A stretch of DNA of 64,000 nucleotides, taken from Euonymus europaeus (Eukaryota > Streptophyta > Magnoliopsida > Celastrales > Celastraceae). The position numbers and the translations under genes are program-made. Every line of letters begins with the position of its first letter. Position 1 is the stretch's first letter. Shown piece by piece: positions 1 to 13,106 of this stretch. Below the pieces are notes generated by a model that saw only the letters and a list, made by a program, of their open reading frames with translations, was not told the origin of the DNA and ran no database searches. The DNA is taken from contig OY756962.1 of assembly GCA_963580455.1 (NCBI GenBank), forward strand, positions 27,479,001-27,543,000. The letters are read 5' to 3'.

Positions 1-17
1 CTATTTAGCCGCGAAAT
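1..17 (+). repeat. Partial monomer at left edge
   Basis: The window opens at m157 of a monomer (CTATTTAGCC), so the array continues to the left of the window. Confidence 0.97.
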
Positions 18-3000
18 GTGGTTTCTTTACGTAAACGGTTTTATGAATATCCGTTGACTTCGAGTTCTGAATTCGGTGATTTTTAGTTTGATTTCACAAT
101 ACTTTTCGAGCTCTACAATCCTGGCATTTCGGTTATTGATTTCAGAACTCTTGGCTAGTATGTCTCGTTTCACCTATTTAGCCGCAAAATGTGGTTTCTT
201 TACGTAAACGGTTTTATGAATATCCGATGACTCCGAGTTCTGAATTCGGTGATTTTTAGCTTGATTACACACTACTTTTCGAGCTCTACAATCCTGGCAT
301 TTCGGATTTTGATTTCAGAACTCGTGGCTAGTTCGTCTCGTTTCACCTATTTAACCGCAAAATGTGGTTTCTTTACGTAAACGGTTTTATGAATATCCGA
401 TGACTCCGAGTTCTGAATTCGGTGATTTTTAGCTTGATTACACACTACTTTTCGAGCTCTACAATCTTGGCGTTTCGGATTTTGATTTCAGAACTCGTGG
501 CTAGTTGGTCTCGTTTCACCTATTTAGCCGCAAAATGTGGTTTCTTTACGTAAACGGTTTTATGAATATCCGTTGACTCCGAGTTCTGAATTCGTTGATT
601 TTTAGCTTGATTTCACACTACTTTTCGAGCTCTACAATCCTAGAATTTCGGATTTTGATTTCAGAACTCGTGGCCAGTAGGTCTCGTTTCACCTAGTTAG
701 CCGCGAAATGTGGTTTCTTTACGTAAACGGTTTTATGAATATCCGTTGACTCCGAGTTCTGAATTCGGTGATTTTTAGCTTGATTTCACACTACTTTTCG
801 AGCTCTACGATCCTGGCGTTTCGGATTTTGATTTCAGAACTCGTGGCTAGTTGGTCTCGTTTCACCTATTTAGCCGCGAAATGTGGTTTCTTTACGTAAA
901 TGATTTTATGAATATCGATTGACTCCGAGTTCTGAATTCGGTGATTTTTAGTTTGATTTCACACTAGTTTTCGAGCTCTACAATCCTGGCATTTCGGTTA
1001 TTGATTTCAGAACTCTTGGCTAGTATGTCTCGTTTCACCTATTTAGCCGCAAAATGTGGTTTCTTTACGTAAACGGTTTTATGAATATCCGATGACTCCA
1101 AGTTCTGAATTCGGTGATTTTTAGCTTGATTACACACTACTTTTCGAGCTCTAAAATCCTGGGGTTTCGGATTTTGATTTCAGAACTCGTGGCTAGTTGG
1201 CCTCGTTTCACCTATTTAGCCGCGAAATGTGGTTTCTTTACGTAAACGGTTTTATGAATATCCGTTGACTACGAGTTCTGAATTCGGTGATTTTTAGCTT
1301 GATTTCACACTACTTTTCGAGCTCTACAATCCTGGCATTTCGGATTTTGATTTCAGAACTCGTGGCTAGTTGGCCTCGTTTCACCTATTTAGCCGCGAAA
1401 TGTGGTTTCTTTACGTAAACGGTTTTATGAATATCCGTTGACTCCGAGTTCTGAATTCGTTGATTTTTAGCTTGATTTCACACTACTTTTCGAGCTCTAC
1501 AATCCTGGCATTTCGGATTTTGATTTCAGAACTCGTGGCTAGTAAGTCTCGTTTCACCTAGTTAGCCACGAAATGTGGTTTCTTTACGTAAACGGTTTTA
1601 TGAATATCCGTTGACTCCGAGTTCTGAATTCGGTGATTTTTAGCTTGATTTCACACTACTTTTCGAGCTCTACGATTCTGGCATTTCGGATTTTGATTTC
1701 AGAACTCGTGGCTAGTTGGTCTCGTTTCACCTAGTTAGCCGCGAAATGTGGTTTCTTTACGTAAACGGTTTTATGAATATCCGTTGACTTCGAGTTCTGA
1801 ATTCGGTGATTTTTAGGTTGATTTCACACTACTTTTCGAGCTCTACAATCCTGGCATTTCGGATTTTTATTTCAGAACTCGTGGCTAGTATGTCTCGTTT
1901 CACCTATTTAGCCGCGAAATGTGGTTTCTTTACGTAAACGGTTTTATGAATATCTGATGACTCCGAGTTCTGAATTCGGTGATTTTTAGCTTGATTACAC
2001 ACTACTTTTCGAGCTCTAAAATCCTGGGGTTTCGGATTTTGATTTCAGAACTCGTGGCTAGTTGGCCTCGTTTCACCTAATTAGCCGCGAAATGTGGTTT
2101 CTTTACGTAAACGGTTTTATGAATATCCGATGACTCCGAGTTCTGAATTCGGTGATTTTTAGCTTGATTACACACTACTTTTCGAGCTCTACAATCTTGG
2201 CATTTCGGATTTTGATTTCAGAACTCGTGGCTAGTTGGTCTCGTTTCACCTATTTAGCCGCAAAATGTGGTTTCTTTACGTAAACGGTTTTATGAATATC
2301 CGTTGACTCCGAGTTCTGAATTCGTTGATTTTTAGCTTGATTTCACACTACTTTTCGAGCTCTACGATCCTGGCATTTCAGATTTTGATTTCAGAACTCG
2401 TGGCTAGTAGGTCTCGTTTCACCTAGTTAGCCGCGAAATGTGGTTTCTTTACGTAAACGGTTTTATGAATATCCGTTGACTCCGAGTTCTGAATTCGGTG
2501 ATTTTTAGCTTGATTTCACACTACTTTTCGAGCTCTACGATTCTGGTGTTTTGGATTTTGATTTTAGAACTCGTGGCTAGTTGGTCTCGTTTCACCTTGT
2601 TAGCCGCGAAATGTGGTTTCTTTACGTAAACGGTTTTATGAATATCCGTTGACTCCGAGTTCTGAATTCGGTGATTTTTAGCTTGATTTCACACTACTTT
2701 TCGAGCTCTACAATCCTGGCATTTCGGATTTTGATTTCAGAACTCGTGGCTAGTTGGTCTCGTTTCACCTATTTAGCCGCGAAATGTGGTTTCTTTACGT
2801 AAACGGTTTTATGAATATCCGATGACTCCGAGTTCTGAATTCGTTGATTTTTAGCTTGATTTCACACTACTTTTCGAGCTCTACAATCCTGGCATTTCGG
2901 ATTTTGATTTCAGAACTCGTGGCTAGTAGGTCTCGTTTCACCTAGTTAGCCGCGAAATGTGGTTTCTTTACGTAAACGGTTTTATGAATATCCGTTGACT

Positions 3001-4169
3001 CCGAGTTCTGAATTCGGTGATTTTTAGCTTGATTTCACACTACTTTTCGAGCTCTACGATTCTGGCGTTTCGGATTTTGATTTCAGAACTCCTGGCTAGT
3101 TGGTCTCGTTTCACCTAGTTAGCCGCGAAATGTGGTTTCTTTACATAAACGGTTTTATGAATATCCGTTGACTACGAGTTCTGAATTCGGTGATTTTTAG
3201 CTTGATTTCACACTACTTTTCGAGCTCTACAATCCTGGCATTTCGGATTTTGATTTCAGAACTCGTGGCTAGTTGGTCTCGTTTCACCTATTTAGCGGCG
3301 AAATGTGGTTTCTTTACGTAAACGGTTTTATGAATATCCGTTGACTTCGAGTTCTGAATTCGGTGATTTTTAGTTTGATTTCACACTACTTTTCGAGCTC
3401 TACAATCCTGGCATTTCGGTTATTGATTTCAGAACTCTTGGCCAGTATGTCTCGTTTCACCTATTTAGCCGCAAAAAGGGGTTTCTTTACGTAAACGGTT
3501 TTATGAATATCCGATGACTCCGAGTTCTGAATTCGGTGATTTTTAGCTTGATTACACACTACTTTTCGAGCTCTACAATCCTGGCATTTCGGATTTTGAT
3601 TTCAGAACTCGTGGCTAGTTGGTCTCGTTTCACCTATTTAACCGCAAAATGTGGTTTCTTTACGTAAACGGTTTTATGAATATCCGATGACTCCGATTTC
3701 TGAATTCGGTGATTTTTAGCTTGATTACACACTACTTTTCGAGCTCTACAATCTTGGCGTTTCGGATTTTGATTTCAGAACTCGTGGCTAGTTGGTCTCG
3801 TTTCACCTAGTTAGCCGCGAAATGTGGTTTCTTTACGTAAACGGTTTTATGAATATCCGTTGACTCCGAGTTTTGAATTCGGTGATTTTTAGCTTGATTT
3901 CACACTACTTTTCGAGCTCTACAATCCTGGCATTTCGGATTTTGATTTCAGAACTTGTGGCTAGTTGGTCTCGTTTCACCTATTTAGCCGCGAAATGTGG
4001 TTTCTTTACGTAAACGGTTTTATGAATATCCGATGACTCCGAGTTCTGAATTCGTCGATTTTTAGCTTGATTTCACACTACTTTTTGAGCTCTACAATCC
4101 TTGCATTTCAGATTTTGATTTCAGAACTCGTGGCTAGTAGGTCTCGATTCACCTATTTAGCGGCGAAAT

Positions 4170-4313
4170 GTGGTTTCTTTACGTAAACGGTTTTATGAAT
4201 ATCTGTTGACTCCGAGTTCTGAATTCGGTGATTTTTAGTTTGATTTCACACTATTTTGCGAGCTTCAGAACTCTTGGCTAGTATGTCTCATTTCACCTAT
4301 TTAGCCGCAAAAT
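4170..4313 (+). repeat. Truncated 144-bp monomer (29-bp deletion), copy 1
   Basis: m96-m124 are missing: GCGAGCT runs directly into TCAGAACTC, removing the CAATCC...TTCGG segment and half of GAGCTC. ATCTGTTGAC and CACTATTTTGCG are private changes shared by all four copies, so the deletion arose once. Confidence 0.93.
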
Positions 4314-4832
4314 GTGGTTTCTTTACGTAAACGGTTTTATGAATATCCGATGACTCCGAGTTCTGAATTCGGTGATTTTTAGCTTGATTTCACACTACTT
4401 TTCAACCTCTACGATTCTGGCGTTTCGGATTTTGATTTCAGAACTCGTGGCTAGTTGGTCTCGTTTTACCTAGTTAGCCGCGAAATGTGGTTTCTTTACA
4501 TAAACGGTTTTATGAATATCCGTTGACTACGAGTTCTGAATTCGGTGATTTTTAGCTTGATTTCACACTACTTTTCGAGCTCTACAATCCTGGCATTTCG
4601 GATTTTGATTTCAGAACTCGTGGCTAGTTGGTCTCGTTTCACCTATTTAGCCGCGAAATGTGGTTTCTTTACATAAACGCTTTTGTGAATATCCGTTGAC
4701 TCCGAGTTCTGAATTCGATGATTTTTAGCTTGATTTCACACTACTTTTTGAGCTCTACAATCCTTGCATTTCAGATTTTGATTTCAGAACTCGTGGCTAG
4801 TAGGTCTCGATTCACCTATTTAGCGGCGAAAT

Positions 4833-4976
4833 GTGGTTTCTTTACGTAAACGGTTTTATGAATATCTGTTGACTCCGAGTTCTGAATTCGGTGATTTTTA
4901 GTTTGATTTCACACTATTTTGCGAGCTTCAGAACTCTTGGCTAGTATGTCTCGTTTCACCTATTTAGCCGCAAAAT
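4833..4976 (+). repeat. Truncated 144-bp monomer, copy 2
   Basis: Same breakpoint and private bases as the copy at 4170, 663 bp downstream. The two differ at CTCATTTC (copy 1) versus CTCGTTTC (here), a CpG-type change. Confidence 0.93.
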
Positions 4977-5668
4977 GTGGTTTCTTTACGTAAACGGTTT
5001 TATGAATATCCGATGACTCCGAGTTCTGAATTCGGTGATTTTTAGCTTGATTTCACACTACTTTTCAACCTCTACGATTTTGGCGTTTCGGATTTTGATT
5101 TCAGAACTCGTGGCTAGTTGGTCTCGTTTTACCTAGTTAGCCGCGAAATGTGGTTTCTTTACATAAACGGTTTTATGAATATCCGTTGACTACGAGTTCT
5201 GAATTCGTTGATTTTTAGCTTGATTTCACACTACTTTTCGAGCTCTACAATCCTGGCATTTCGGATTTTGATTTCAGAACTCGTGGCTAGTTGGTCTCGT
5301 TTCACCTATTTAGCCGCGAAATGTGGTTTCTTTACGTAAACGGTTTTATGAATATCCGTTGACTCCGAGTTCTGAATTCGGTGATTTTTAGTTTGATTTC
5401 ACACTTATTTTCGAGCTCTACAATCCTGGCATTTCGGTTATTGATTTCAGAACTCTTGGCTAGTATGTCTCGTTTCACCTATTTAGCCGCAAAATGTGGT
5501 TTCTTTACGTAAACGGTTTTATGAATATCCGATGACTCCGAGTTCTGAATTCGGTGATTTTTAGCTTGATTACACACTACTTTTCGAGCTCTACAATCCT
5601 GGCGTTTCGGATTTTGATTTCAGAACTCGTGGCTAGTTGGTCTCGTTTCACCTACTTAGTCGCGAAAT

Positions 5669-5840
5669 GTGGTTTCTTTACGTAAACGGTTTTATGAATA
5701 TCCGTTGACTCCGAGTACTGAATTCGGTGATTTTTAGCTTGATTTCACACAATTTTCCAGCTCTACGATCCTGGCGTTTCGGATTTTGATTTCAGAACTC
5801 GTAGCTAGTTGGTCTCGTTTCACCTATTTAGCCGCGAAAT
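5669..5840 (+). repeat. 172-bp monomer (one-base loss near m85)
   Basis: CACACAATTTTCCAGCTC replaces CACACTACTTTTCGAGCTC, one base shorter and with GAGCTC destroyed. Seen once only. Confidence 0.9.
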
Positions 5841-7051
5841 GTGGTTTCTTTACGTAAACGGTTTTATGAATATCCGTTGACTTCGAGTTCTGAATTCGGT
5901 GATTTTTACTTTGATTTCACACTACTTTTCGAGCTCTACAATCCTGGCATTTCGGTTATTGATTTCAGAACTCTTGGCTAGTATGTCTCGTTTCACCTAT
6001 TTAGCCGCAAAATGTGGTTTCTTTACGTAAACGGTTTTATGAATATCCGATTACTCCGAGTTCTGAATTCGGTGATTTTTAGCTTGATTACACACTACTT
6101 TTCGAGCTCTACAATCCTGGCATTTCGGATTTTGATTTCAGAACTCGTGGCTAGTTGGTCTCTTTTCACCTATTTAACCGCAAAATGTGGTTTCTTTACG
6201 TAAACGGTTTTATGAATATCCGATGACTCCGAGTTCTGAATTTGGTGATTTTTAGCTTGATTACACACTACTTTACGAGCTCTACAATCTTGGCGTTTCG
6301 GATTTTGATTTCAGAACTCGTGGCTAGTTGGTCTCGTTTCACCTATTTAGCCGCAAAATGTGGTTTCTTTACGTAAACGGTTTTATGAATATCCGTTGAC
6401 TCCGAGTACTGAATTCGGTGATTTTTAGCTTGATTTCACACTACTTTTCGAGCTCTACGATCTTGGCGTTTCGGATTTTGATTTCAGAACTCGTGGCTAG
6501 TTGGTCTCGTTTCACCTATTTAGCCGCGAAATGTGGTTTCTTTACGTAAACGGTTTTATGAATATCCGTTGACTCCGAGTTCTGAATTCGTTGATTTTTA
6601 GCTTGATTTCACACTACTTTTCGAGCTCTACAATCCTGGCATTTCGGATTTTGATTTCAGAACTCGTGGCTAGTAGGTCTCGTTTCACCTAGTTAGCCGC
6701 GAAATGTGGTTTCTTTACGTAAACGGTTTTATGAAGATCCGTTGACTCCGAGTTCTGAATTCGGTGATTTTTAGCTTGATTTCACACTACTATTCGAGCT
6801 CTACGATTCTGGCGTTTCGGATTTTGATTTCAGAACTCGTGGCTAGTTGGTCTCGTTTCACCTAGTTAGCCGCGAAATGTGGTTTCTTTACGTAAACGGT
6901 TTTATGAATATCCGTTGACTCCGAGTTCTGAATTCGGTGATTTTTAGCTTGATTTCACACTACTTTTCGAGCTCTACAATCCTGGCATTTCGGATTTTGA
7001 TTTCAGAACTCGTGGCTAGTTTGTCTCGTTTCACCTATTTAGCCGCGAAAT

Positions 7052-8089
7052 ATGGTTTCTTTACGTAAACGGTTTTATGAATATCCGTTGACTTCGAGTT
7101 CTGAATTCGGTGATTTTTAGTTTGATTTCACACTACTTTTCGAGCTCTACAATCCTGGCATTTCGGTTATTGATTTCAGAAATCTTGGCTAGTATGTCTC
7201 GTTTCACCTATTTAGCCGCAAAATGTGGTTTCTTTAAGTAAACGGTTTTATGAATATCCGATGACTCCGAGTTCTGAATTCGGTGATTTTTAGCTTGATT
7301 ACACACTACTTTTCGAGCTCTACAATCCTGGCATTTCGGATTTTGATTTCAGAACTCGTGGCTAGTTGGTCTCGTTTCACCTATTTAACCGCAAAATGTG
7401 GTTTCTTTACGTAAACGGTTTTATGAATATCCGATGACTCCGAGTTCTGAATTCGATGATTTTTAGCTTGATTACACACTACTTTTCGAGCTCTACAATC
7501 TTGGCGTTTCGGATTTTGATTTCAGAACTCGTGGCTAGTTGGTCTCGTTTCACCTATTTAGCCGCAAAATGTGGTTTCTTTACGTAAACGGTTTTATGAA
7601 TATCCGTTGACTCCGAGTTCTGAATTCGTTGATTTTTAGCTTGATTTCACACTACTTTTCGAGCTCTACAATCCTGGCATTTCGGATTTTGATTTCAGAA
7701 CTTGTGGCTAGTAGGTCTCGTTTCACCTAGTTAGCCGCGAAATGTGGTTTCTTTACATAAACGGTTTTATGAATATCCGTTGACTCCGAGTTCTGAATTC
7801 GGTGATTTTTAGCTTGATTTCACACTACTTTTCGAGCTCTACGATTCTGGCGTTTCGGATTTTGATTTCAGAACTCGTGGCTAGTTGGTCTCGTTTCACC
7901 TAGTTAGCCGCGAAATGTGGTTTCTTTACGTAAACGGTTTTATGAATATCCGTTGACTCCGAGTTCTGAATTCGGTGATTTTTAGCTTGATTTCACACTA
8001 CTTTTCGAGCTCTACAATCCTGGCATTTCGGATTTTTATTTCAGAACTCGTGGCTAGTTGGTCTCGTTCCACCTATTTAGCCGCGAAAT
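7052..8089 (+). repeat. Clear copy of the six-monomer HOR (1038 bp) of subarray I
   Basis: Six subtypes follow in order. a: CGGTTATTG and CTTGGC. b: GATTACACAC, CCTGGCATTT, TTTAACCGC tail. c: CAATCTTGGCGTTT. d: GAATTCGTTG and GTAGGTCTCG. e: CGATTCTGGCG. f: CAATCCTGGCATTT with a TATTTAGCCGCG tail. Starts are 7052, 7225, 7398, 7571, 7744 and 7917; the next a monomer starts at 8090, giving exactly 6 x 173 bp. Shuffled or shortened versions occur throughout 1-21.7 kb. Confidence 0.85.
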
Positions 8090-9135
8090 GTGGTTTCTTT
8101 ACGTAAACGGTTTTATGAATATCCGTTGACTTCGAGTTCTGAATTCGGTGATTTTTAGTTTGATTTCACACTACTTTTCGAGCTCTACAATCCTGGCATT
8201 TCGGTTATTGATTTCAGAACTCTTGGCTAGTATGTCTCGTTTCACCTATTTAGCCGCAAAATGTGGTTTCTTTACGTAAACGGTTTTATGAATATCCGAT
8301 GACTCCGAGTTCTGAATTCGGTGATTTTTAGCTTTATTACACACTACTTTTCGAGCTCTACAATCCTGGCATTTCGGATTTTGATTTCAGAACTCGTAGC
8401 TAGTTCGTCTCGTTTCACCTATTTAACCGCAAAATGTGGTTTCTTTACGTAAACGGTTTTATGAATATCCGATGACTCCGAGTTCTGAATTCGGTGATTT
8501 TTAGCTTGATTACACACTACTTTTCGAGCTCTACAATCTTGGCGTTTCGGATTTTGATTTCAGAACTCGTGGCTAGTTGGTCTCGTTTCACCTAGTTAGC
8601 CGCGAAATGTGGTTTCTTTACGTAAACGGTTTTATGAATATCCGTTGACTCCGAGTTCTGAATTCGGTGATTTTTAGCTTGATTTCACACTACTTTTCGA
8701 GCTCTACGATCCTGGCGTTTCGGATTTTGATTTCAGAACTCGTGGCTAGTTGGTCTCGTTTCACCTATTTAGCCGCGAAATGTGGTTTCTTTACGTAAAC
8801 GGTTTTATGAATATCCGTTGACTTCGAGTTCTGAATTCGGTGATTTTTAGTTTGATTTCACACTACTTTTCGAGCTCTACAATCCTGGAATTTCGGTTAT
8901 TGATTTCAGAACTCTTGGCTAGTATGTCTCGTTTCACCTATTTAGCCGCAAAATGTGGTTTCTTTAAGTAAACGGTTTTATGAATATCCGATGACTCCGA
9001 GTTCTGAATTCGGTGATTTTTAGCTTGATTACACACTACTTTTCGAGCTCTACAATCCTGGCATTTCGGATTTTGATTTCAGAACTCGTGGCTAGTTGGT
9101 CTCGTTTCACCTATTTAGCCGCGAAATGTGGTTTC

Positions 9136-9145
9136 TTTACGTAAA
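9136..9145. other. TTTACGTAAA palindrome (representative copy)
   Basis: A perfect 10-bp palindrome at m9-18, present in most of the 370 monomers. Variants are TTTACATAAA (CpG change), TTTAAGTAAA, and three different small deletions (CGTACG, ACGTAACGG, ACGAAACGG). No binding protein can be named from sequence. Confidence 0.8.
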
Positions 9146-9170
9146 CGGTTTTATGAATATCCGTTGACTC

Positions 9171-9261
9171 CGAGTTCTGAATTCGGTGATTTTTAGCTTG
9201 ATTTCACACTACTTTTCGAGCTCTACGATCCTGGCGTTTCGGATTTTGATTTCAGAACTCG
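9171..9261. other. 11-bp inverted repeat within the monomer (representative copy)
   Basis: CGAGTTCTGAA at 9171-9181 (m44-54) is the exact reverse complement of TTCAGAACTCG at 9251-9261 (m124-134), separated by 69 bp. The same pair is present in most monomers. The right arm is altered in GAACTCTTGG and GAGAACTC subtypes, and the left arm in CTTAATTC, CCTAATTC and TTTGAATTC subtypes. Whether it pairs or binds a protein is unknown. Confidence 0.8.
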
Positions 9262-10684
9262 TGGCTAGTTGGTCTCGTTTCACCTATTTAGCCGCGAAAT
9301 GTGGTTTCTTTACGTAAACGGTTTTATGAATATCCGTTGACTTCGAGTTCTGAATTCGGTGATTTTTAGTTTGATTTCACACTACTTTTCGAGCTCTACA
9401 ATCCTGGAATTTCGGTTATTGATTTCAGAACTCTTGGCTAGTATGTCTCGTTTCACCTATTTAGCCGCAAAATGTGGTTTCTTTAAGTAAACGGTTTTAT
9501 GAATATCCGATGACTCCGAGTTCTGAATTCGGTGATTTTTAGCTTGATTACACACTACTTTTCGAGCTCTACAATCTTGGCGTTTCGGATTTTGATTTCA
9601 GAACTCGTGGCTAGTTGGTCTCGTTTCACCTATTTAGCCGCAAAATGTGGTTTCTTTACGTAAACGGTTTTATGAATATCCGTTGACTCCGAGTTCTGAA
9701 TTCGTTGATTTTTAGCTTGATTTCACACTACTTTTCGAGCTCTACAATCCTGGCGTTTCGGATTTTGATTTCAGAACTCGTGGCTAGTAGGTCTCGTTTC
9801 ACCTAGTTAGCCGCGAAATGTGGTTTCTTTACATAAACGGTTTTATGAATATTCGTTGACTCCGAGTTCTGAATTCGGTGATTTTTAGCTTGATTTCAAA
9901 CTACTTTTCAAGCTCTCCGATTCTGGCGTTTCGGATTTTGATTTCAGAACTCGTGGCTAGTTGGTCTCGTTTCACCTAGTTAGCCGCGAAATGTGGTTTC
10001 TTTACGTAAACTATTTTATGAATATCCGTTGACTCCGAGTTCTGAATTCGGTGATTTTTAGCTTGATTTCACACTACTTTTCGAGCTCTACAATCCTGGC
10101 ATTTCGGATTTTTATTTCAGAACTCGTGGCTAGTTGGTCTCGTTTCACCTATTTAGCCGCGAAATGTGGTTTCTTTACGTAAACGGTTTTATGAATATCC
10201 GTTGACTTCGAGTTCTGAATTCGGTGATTTTTAGTTTGATTTCACACTACTTTTCGAGCTCTACAATCCTGGCATTTCGGTTATTGATTTCAGAACTCTT
10301 GGCTAGTATGTCTCGTTTCACCTATTTAGCCGCAAAATGTGGTTTCTTTACGTAAACGGTTTTATGAATATTCGATGACTCCGAGTTCTGAATTCGGTGA
10401 TTTTTAGCTTGATTACACACTACTTTTCGAGCTCTACAATCCTGGCATTTCGGATTTTGATTTCAGAACTCGTGGCTAGTTCGTCTCGTTTCAACTATTT
10501 AACCGCAAAATGTGGTTTCTTTACGTAAACGGTTTTATGAATATCCGATGACTCCGAGTTCTGAATTCGGTGATTTTTAGCTTGATTACACACTACTTTT
10601 CGAGCTCTACAATCTTGGCGTTTCGGATTTTGATTTCAGAACTCGTGGCTAGTTGGTCTCGTTTCACCTATTTAGCCGCAAAAT

Positions 10685-12068
10685 GTGGTTTCTTTACGTA
10701 AACGGTTTTATGAATATCCATTGACTCCGAGTTCTGAATTCGTTGATTTTTAGCTTGATTTCACACTACTTTTCGAGCTCTACAATCCTGGCATTTCGGA
10801 TTTTGATTTCAGAACTCGTGGCTAGTAGGTATCGTTTCACCTAGTTAGCCGCGAAATGTGGTTTCTTTAGGTAAACGGTTTTATGAATATCCGTTGACTC
10901 CGAGTTCTGAATTCGGTGATTTTTAGCTTGATTTCACACTACTTTTCGAGCTCTACGATCCTGGCGTTTCGGATTTTGATTTCAGAACTCGTGGCTAGTT
11001 GGTCTCGTTTCACCTATTTAGCCGCGAAATGTGGTTTCTTTACGTAAACGATTTTATGAATATCGGTTGACTCCGAGTTCTGAATTCGGTGATTTTTAGT
11101 TTGATTTCACACTAGTTTTCGAGCTCTACAATCCTGGCATTTCGGTTATTGATTTCAGAACTCTTGGCTAGTATGTCTCGTTTCACCTATTTAGCCGCAA
11201 AATGTGGTTTCTTTACGTAAACGGTTTTATGAATATCCGATGACTCCAAGTTCTGAATTCGGTGATTTTTAGCTTGATTACACACTACTTTTCGAGCTCT
11301 AAAATCCTGGGGTTTCGGATTTTGATTTCAGAACTCGTGGCTAGTTGGCCTCGTTTCACCTAGTTAGCCGCGAAATGTGGTTTCTTTACGTAAACGGTTT
11401 TATGAATATCCGTTGACTCCGAGTTCTGAATTCGGTGATTTTTAGCTTGATTTCACACTACTTTTCGAGCTCTACGATCCTGGCGTTTCGGATTTTGATT
11501 TCTGAACTCGTGGCTAGTTGGTCTCGTTTCACCTATTTAGCCGCGAAATGTGGTTTCTTTATGTAAACGGTTTTATGAATATCCATTGACTTCGAGTTCT
11601 GAATTCGGTGATTTTTAGTTTGATTTCACACTACTTTTCGAGCTCTACAATCCAGGCATTTCGGTTATTGATTTCAGAACTCTTGGCTAGTATGTCTCGT
11701 TTCACCTATTTAGCCGCAAAATGTGGTTTCTTTGAGTAAGCGGTTTTATGAATATCCGATGACTCCGAGTTCTGAATTCGGTGATTTTTAGCTTGATTTC
11801 ACACTACTTTTCGAGCTCTACGATCCTGGCGTTTCGGATTTTGATTTCAGAACTCGTGGCTAGTATGTCTCGTTTCACCTATTTAGCCGCGAAATGTGGT
11901 TTCTTTACGTAAACGGTTTTATGAATATCCGTTGACTCCGAGTTCTGAATTCGGTGATTTTTAGGTTGATTTCACACTACTTTTCGAGCTCTACAATCCT
12001 GGCATTTCGGTTATTGATTTCAGAACTCTTGGCTAGTATGTCTCGTTTCACCTATTTAGCCGCAAAAT
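10685..12068 (+). repeat. Eight-monomer segment duplicated at 19162-20545
   Basis: Rare markers match at an offset of 8477 bp (49 x 173): ATCCATTGAC, ACGATTTTATGAATATCGG at 11041, CACTAGTTTTC, CTCCAAGTTC, AAAATCCTGGGG with TTGGCCTCG, and TCCAGGCATTT at 11651. About ten single-base differences were seen, such as TTTGAGTAAGCGG here against TTTAAGTAAGCGG at the other copy. Monomers at 893-1200 share some of these markers (ATGAATATCGATTG, AAAATCCTGGGG) and look like an older relative. Confidence 0.85.
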
Positions 12069-12587
12069 GTGGTTTCTTTAAGTAAACGGTTTTATGAATA
12101 TCCGATGACTCCGAGTTCTGAATTCGGTGATTTTTAGCTTGATTTCACACTACTTTTTGAGCTCTACGATTCTGGCATTTCGGATTTTGATTTCAGAACT
12201 CGTGGCTAGTTGGTCTCGTTTCACCTAGTTAGCCGCGAAATGTGGTTTCTTTACGTAAACGGTTTTATGAATATCCGTTGACTCCGAGTTCTGAATTCGG
12301 TGATTTTTAGCTTGATTTCACACTACTTTTCGAGCTCTACGATTCTGGCATTTCGGATTTTGATTTCAGAACTCGTGGCTAGTTGGTCTCGTTTCACCTA
12401 GTTAGCCGCGAAATGTGGTTTCTTTACGTAAACGGTTTTATGAATATCCGTTGACTCCGAGTTCTGAATTCGGTGATTTTTAGCTTGATTTCACACTACT
12501 TTTCGAGCTCTACAATCCTGGCGTTTCGGATTTTTATTTCAGAACTCGTGGCTAGTTGGTCTCGTTTCACCTAGTTTGCCGCGAAAT

Positions 12588-13106
12588 GTGGTTTCTTTAC
12601 GTAAACGGTTTTATGAATATCCGTTGACTCCGAGTTCTGAATTCGGTGATTTTTAGCTTGATTTCACACTACTTTTCGAGCTCTACAATCCTGGCGTTTC
12701 GGATTTTGATTTCAGAACTCGTGGCTAGTTGGTCTCGTTTCACCTATTTAGCCGCGAAATGTGGTTTCTTTACGTAAACGGTTTTATGAATATCCGTTGA
12801 CTTCGAGTTCTGAATTCGGTGATTTTTAGTTTGATTTCACACTACTTTTCGAGCTCTACAATCCTGGCATTTCGGTTGTTGATTTCAGAACTCTTGGCTA
12901 GTATGTCTCGTTTCACCTATTTAGCCGCAAAATGTGGTTTCTTTACGTAAACGGTTTTATGAATATCCGATGACTCCGAGTTCTGAATTCTGTGATTTTT
13001 AGCTTGATTACACACTACTTTTCGAGCTCTACAATCCTGGCATTTCGGATTTTGATTTCAGAACTCGTGGCTAGTTCGTCTCGTTTCACCTATTTAACCG
13101 CAAAAT
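12588..13106 (+). repeat. Three-monomer segment duplicated at 21238-21756, offset shifted by one monomer
   Basis: The only two CGGTTGTTGATTTC monomers seen lie at 12875 and 21525, 8650 bp (50 x 173) apart, flanked on both sides by matching monomers (CAATCCTGGCGTTT before; GTTCGTCTCG with TTTAACCGC after). The offset is one monomer more than for the neighbouring 10685-12068 pair, so one monomer was gained or lost between the two blocks after duplication. Confidence 0.82.

Larger units (their letters stand above)
4060..5333 (+). repeat. 663-bp (four-monomer) tandem duplication including a truncated monomer
   Basis: Markers recur at exactly 663 bp (3 x 173 + 144): the GCGGCGAAAT tail, the 144-bp monomers at 4170 and 4833, the rare TTTTCAACCTC at about 4402 and 5065, and TTTACATAAAC. 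Copies differ at a few bases (CGATTCTGG versus CGATTTTGG; GGTG versus GTTG). Similarity stops near 4060 on the left and 5333 on the right. Confidence 0.87.
8609..9473 (+). repeat. 519-bp (three-monomer) local tandem repeat
   Basis: The pair of monomers at 8609-8954 (CGATCCTGGCG, then CCTGGAATTTCGGTTATTG) recurs at 9128-9473 at a 519-bp offset, and TTTAAGTAAACGG follows both. The third monomer (8955) is not shared over its right half, so one side has been exchanged. Confidence 0.8.
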
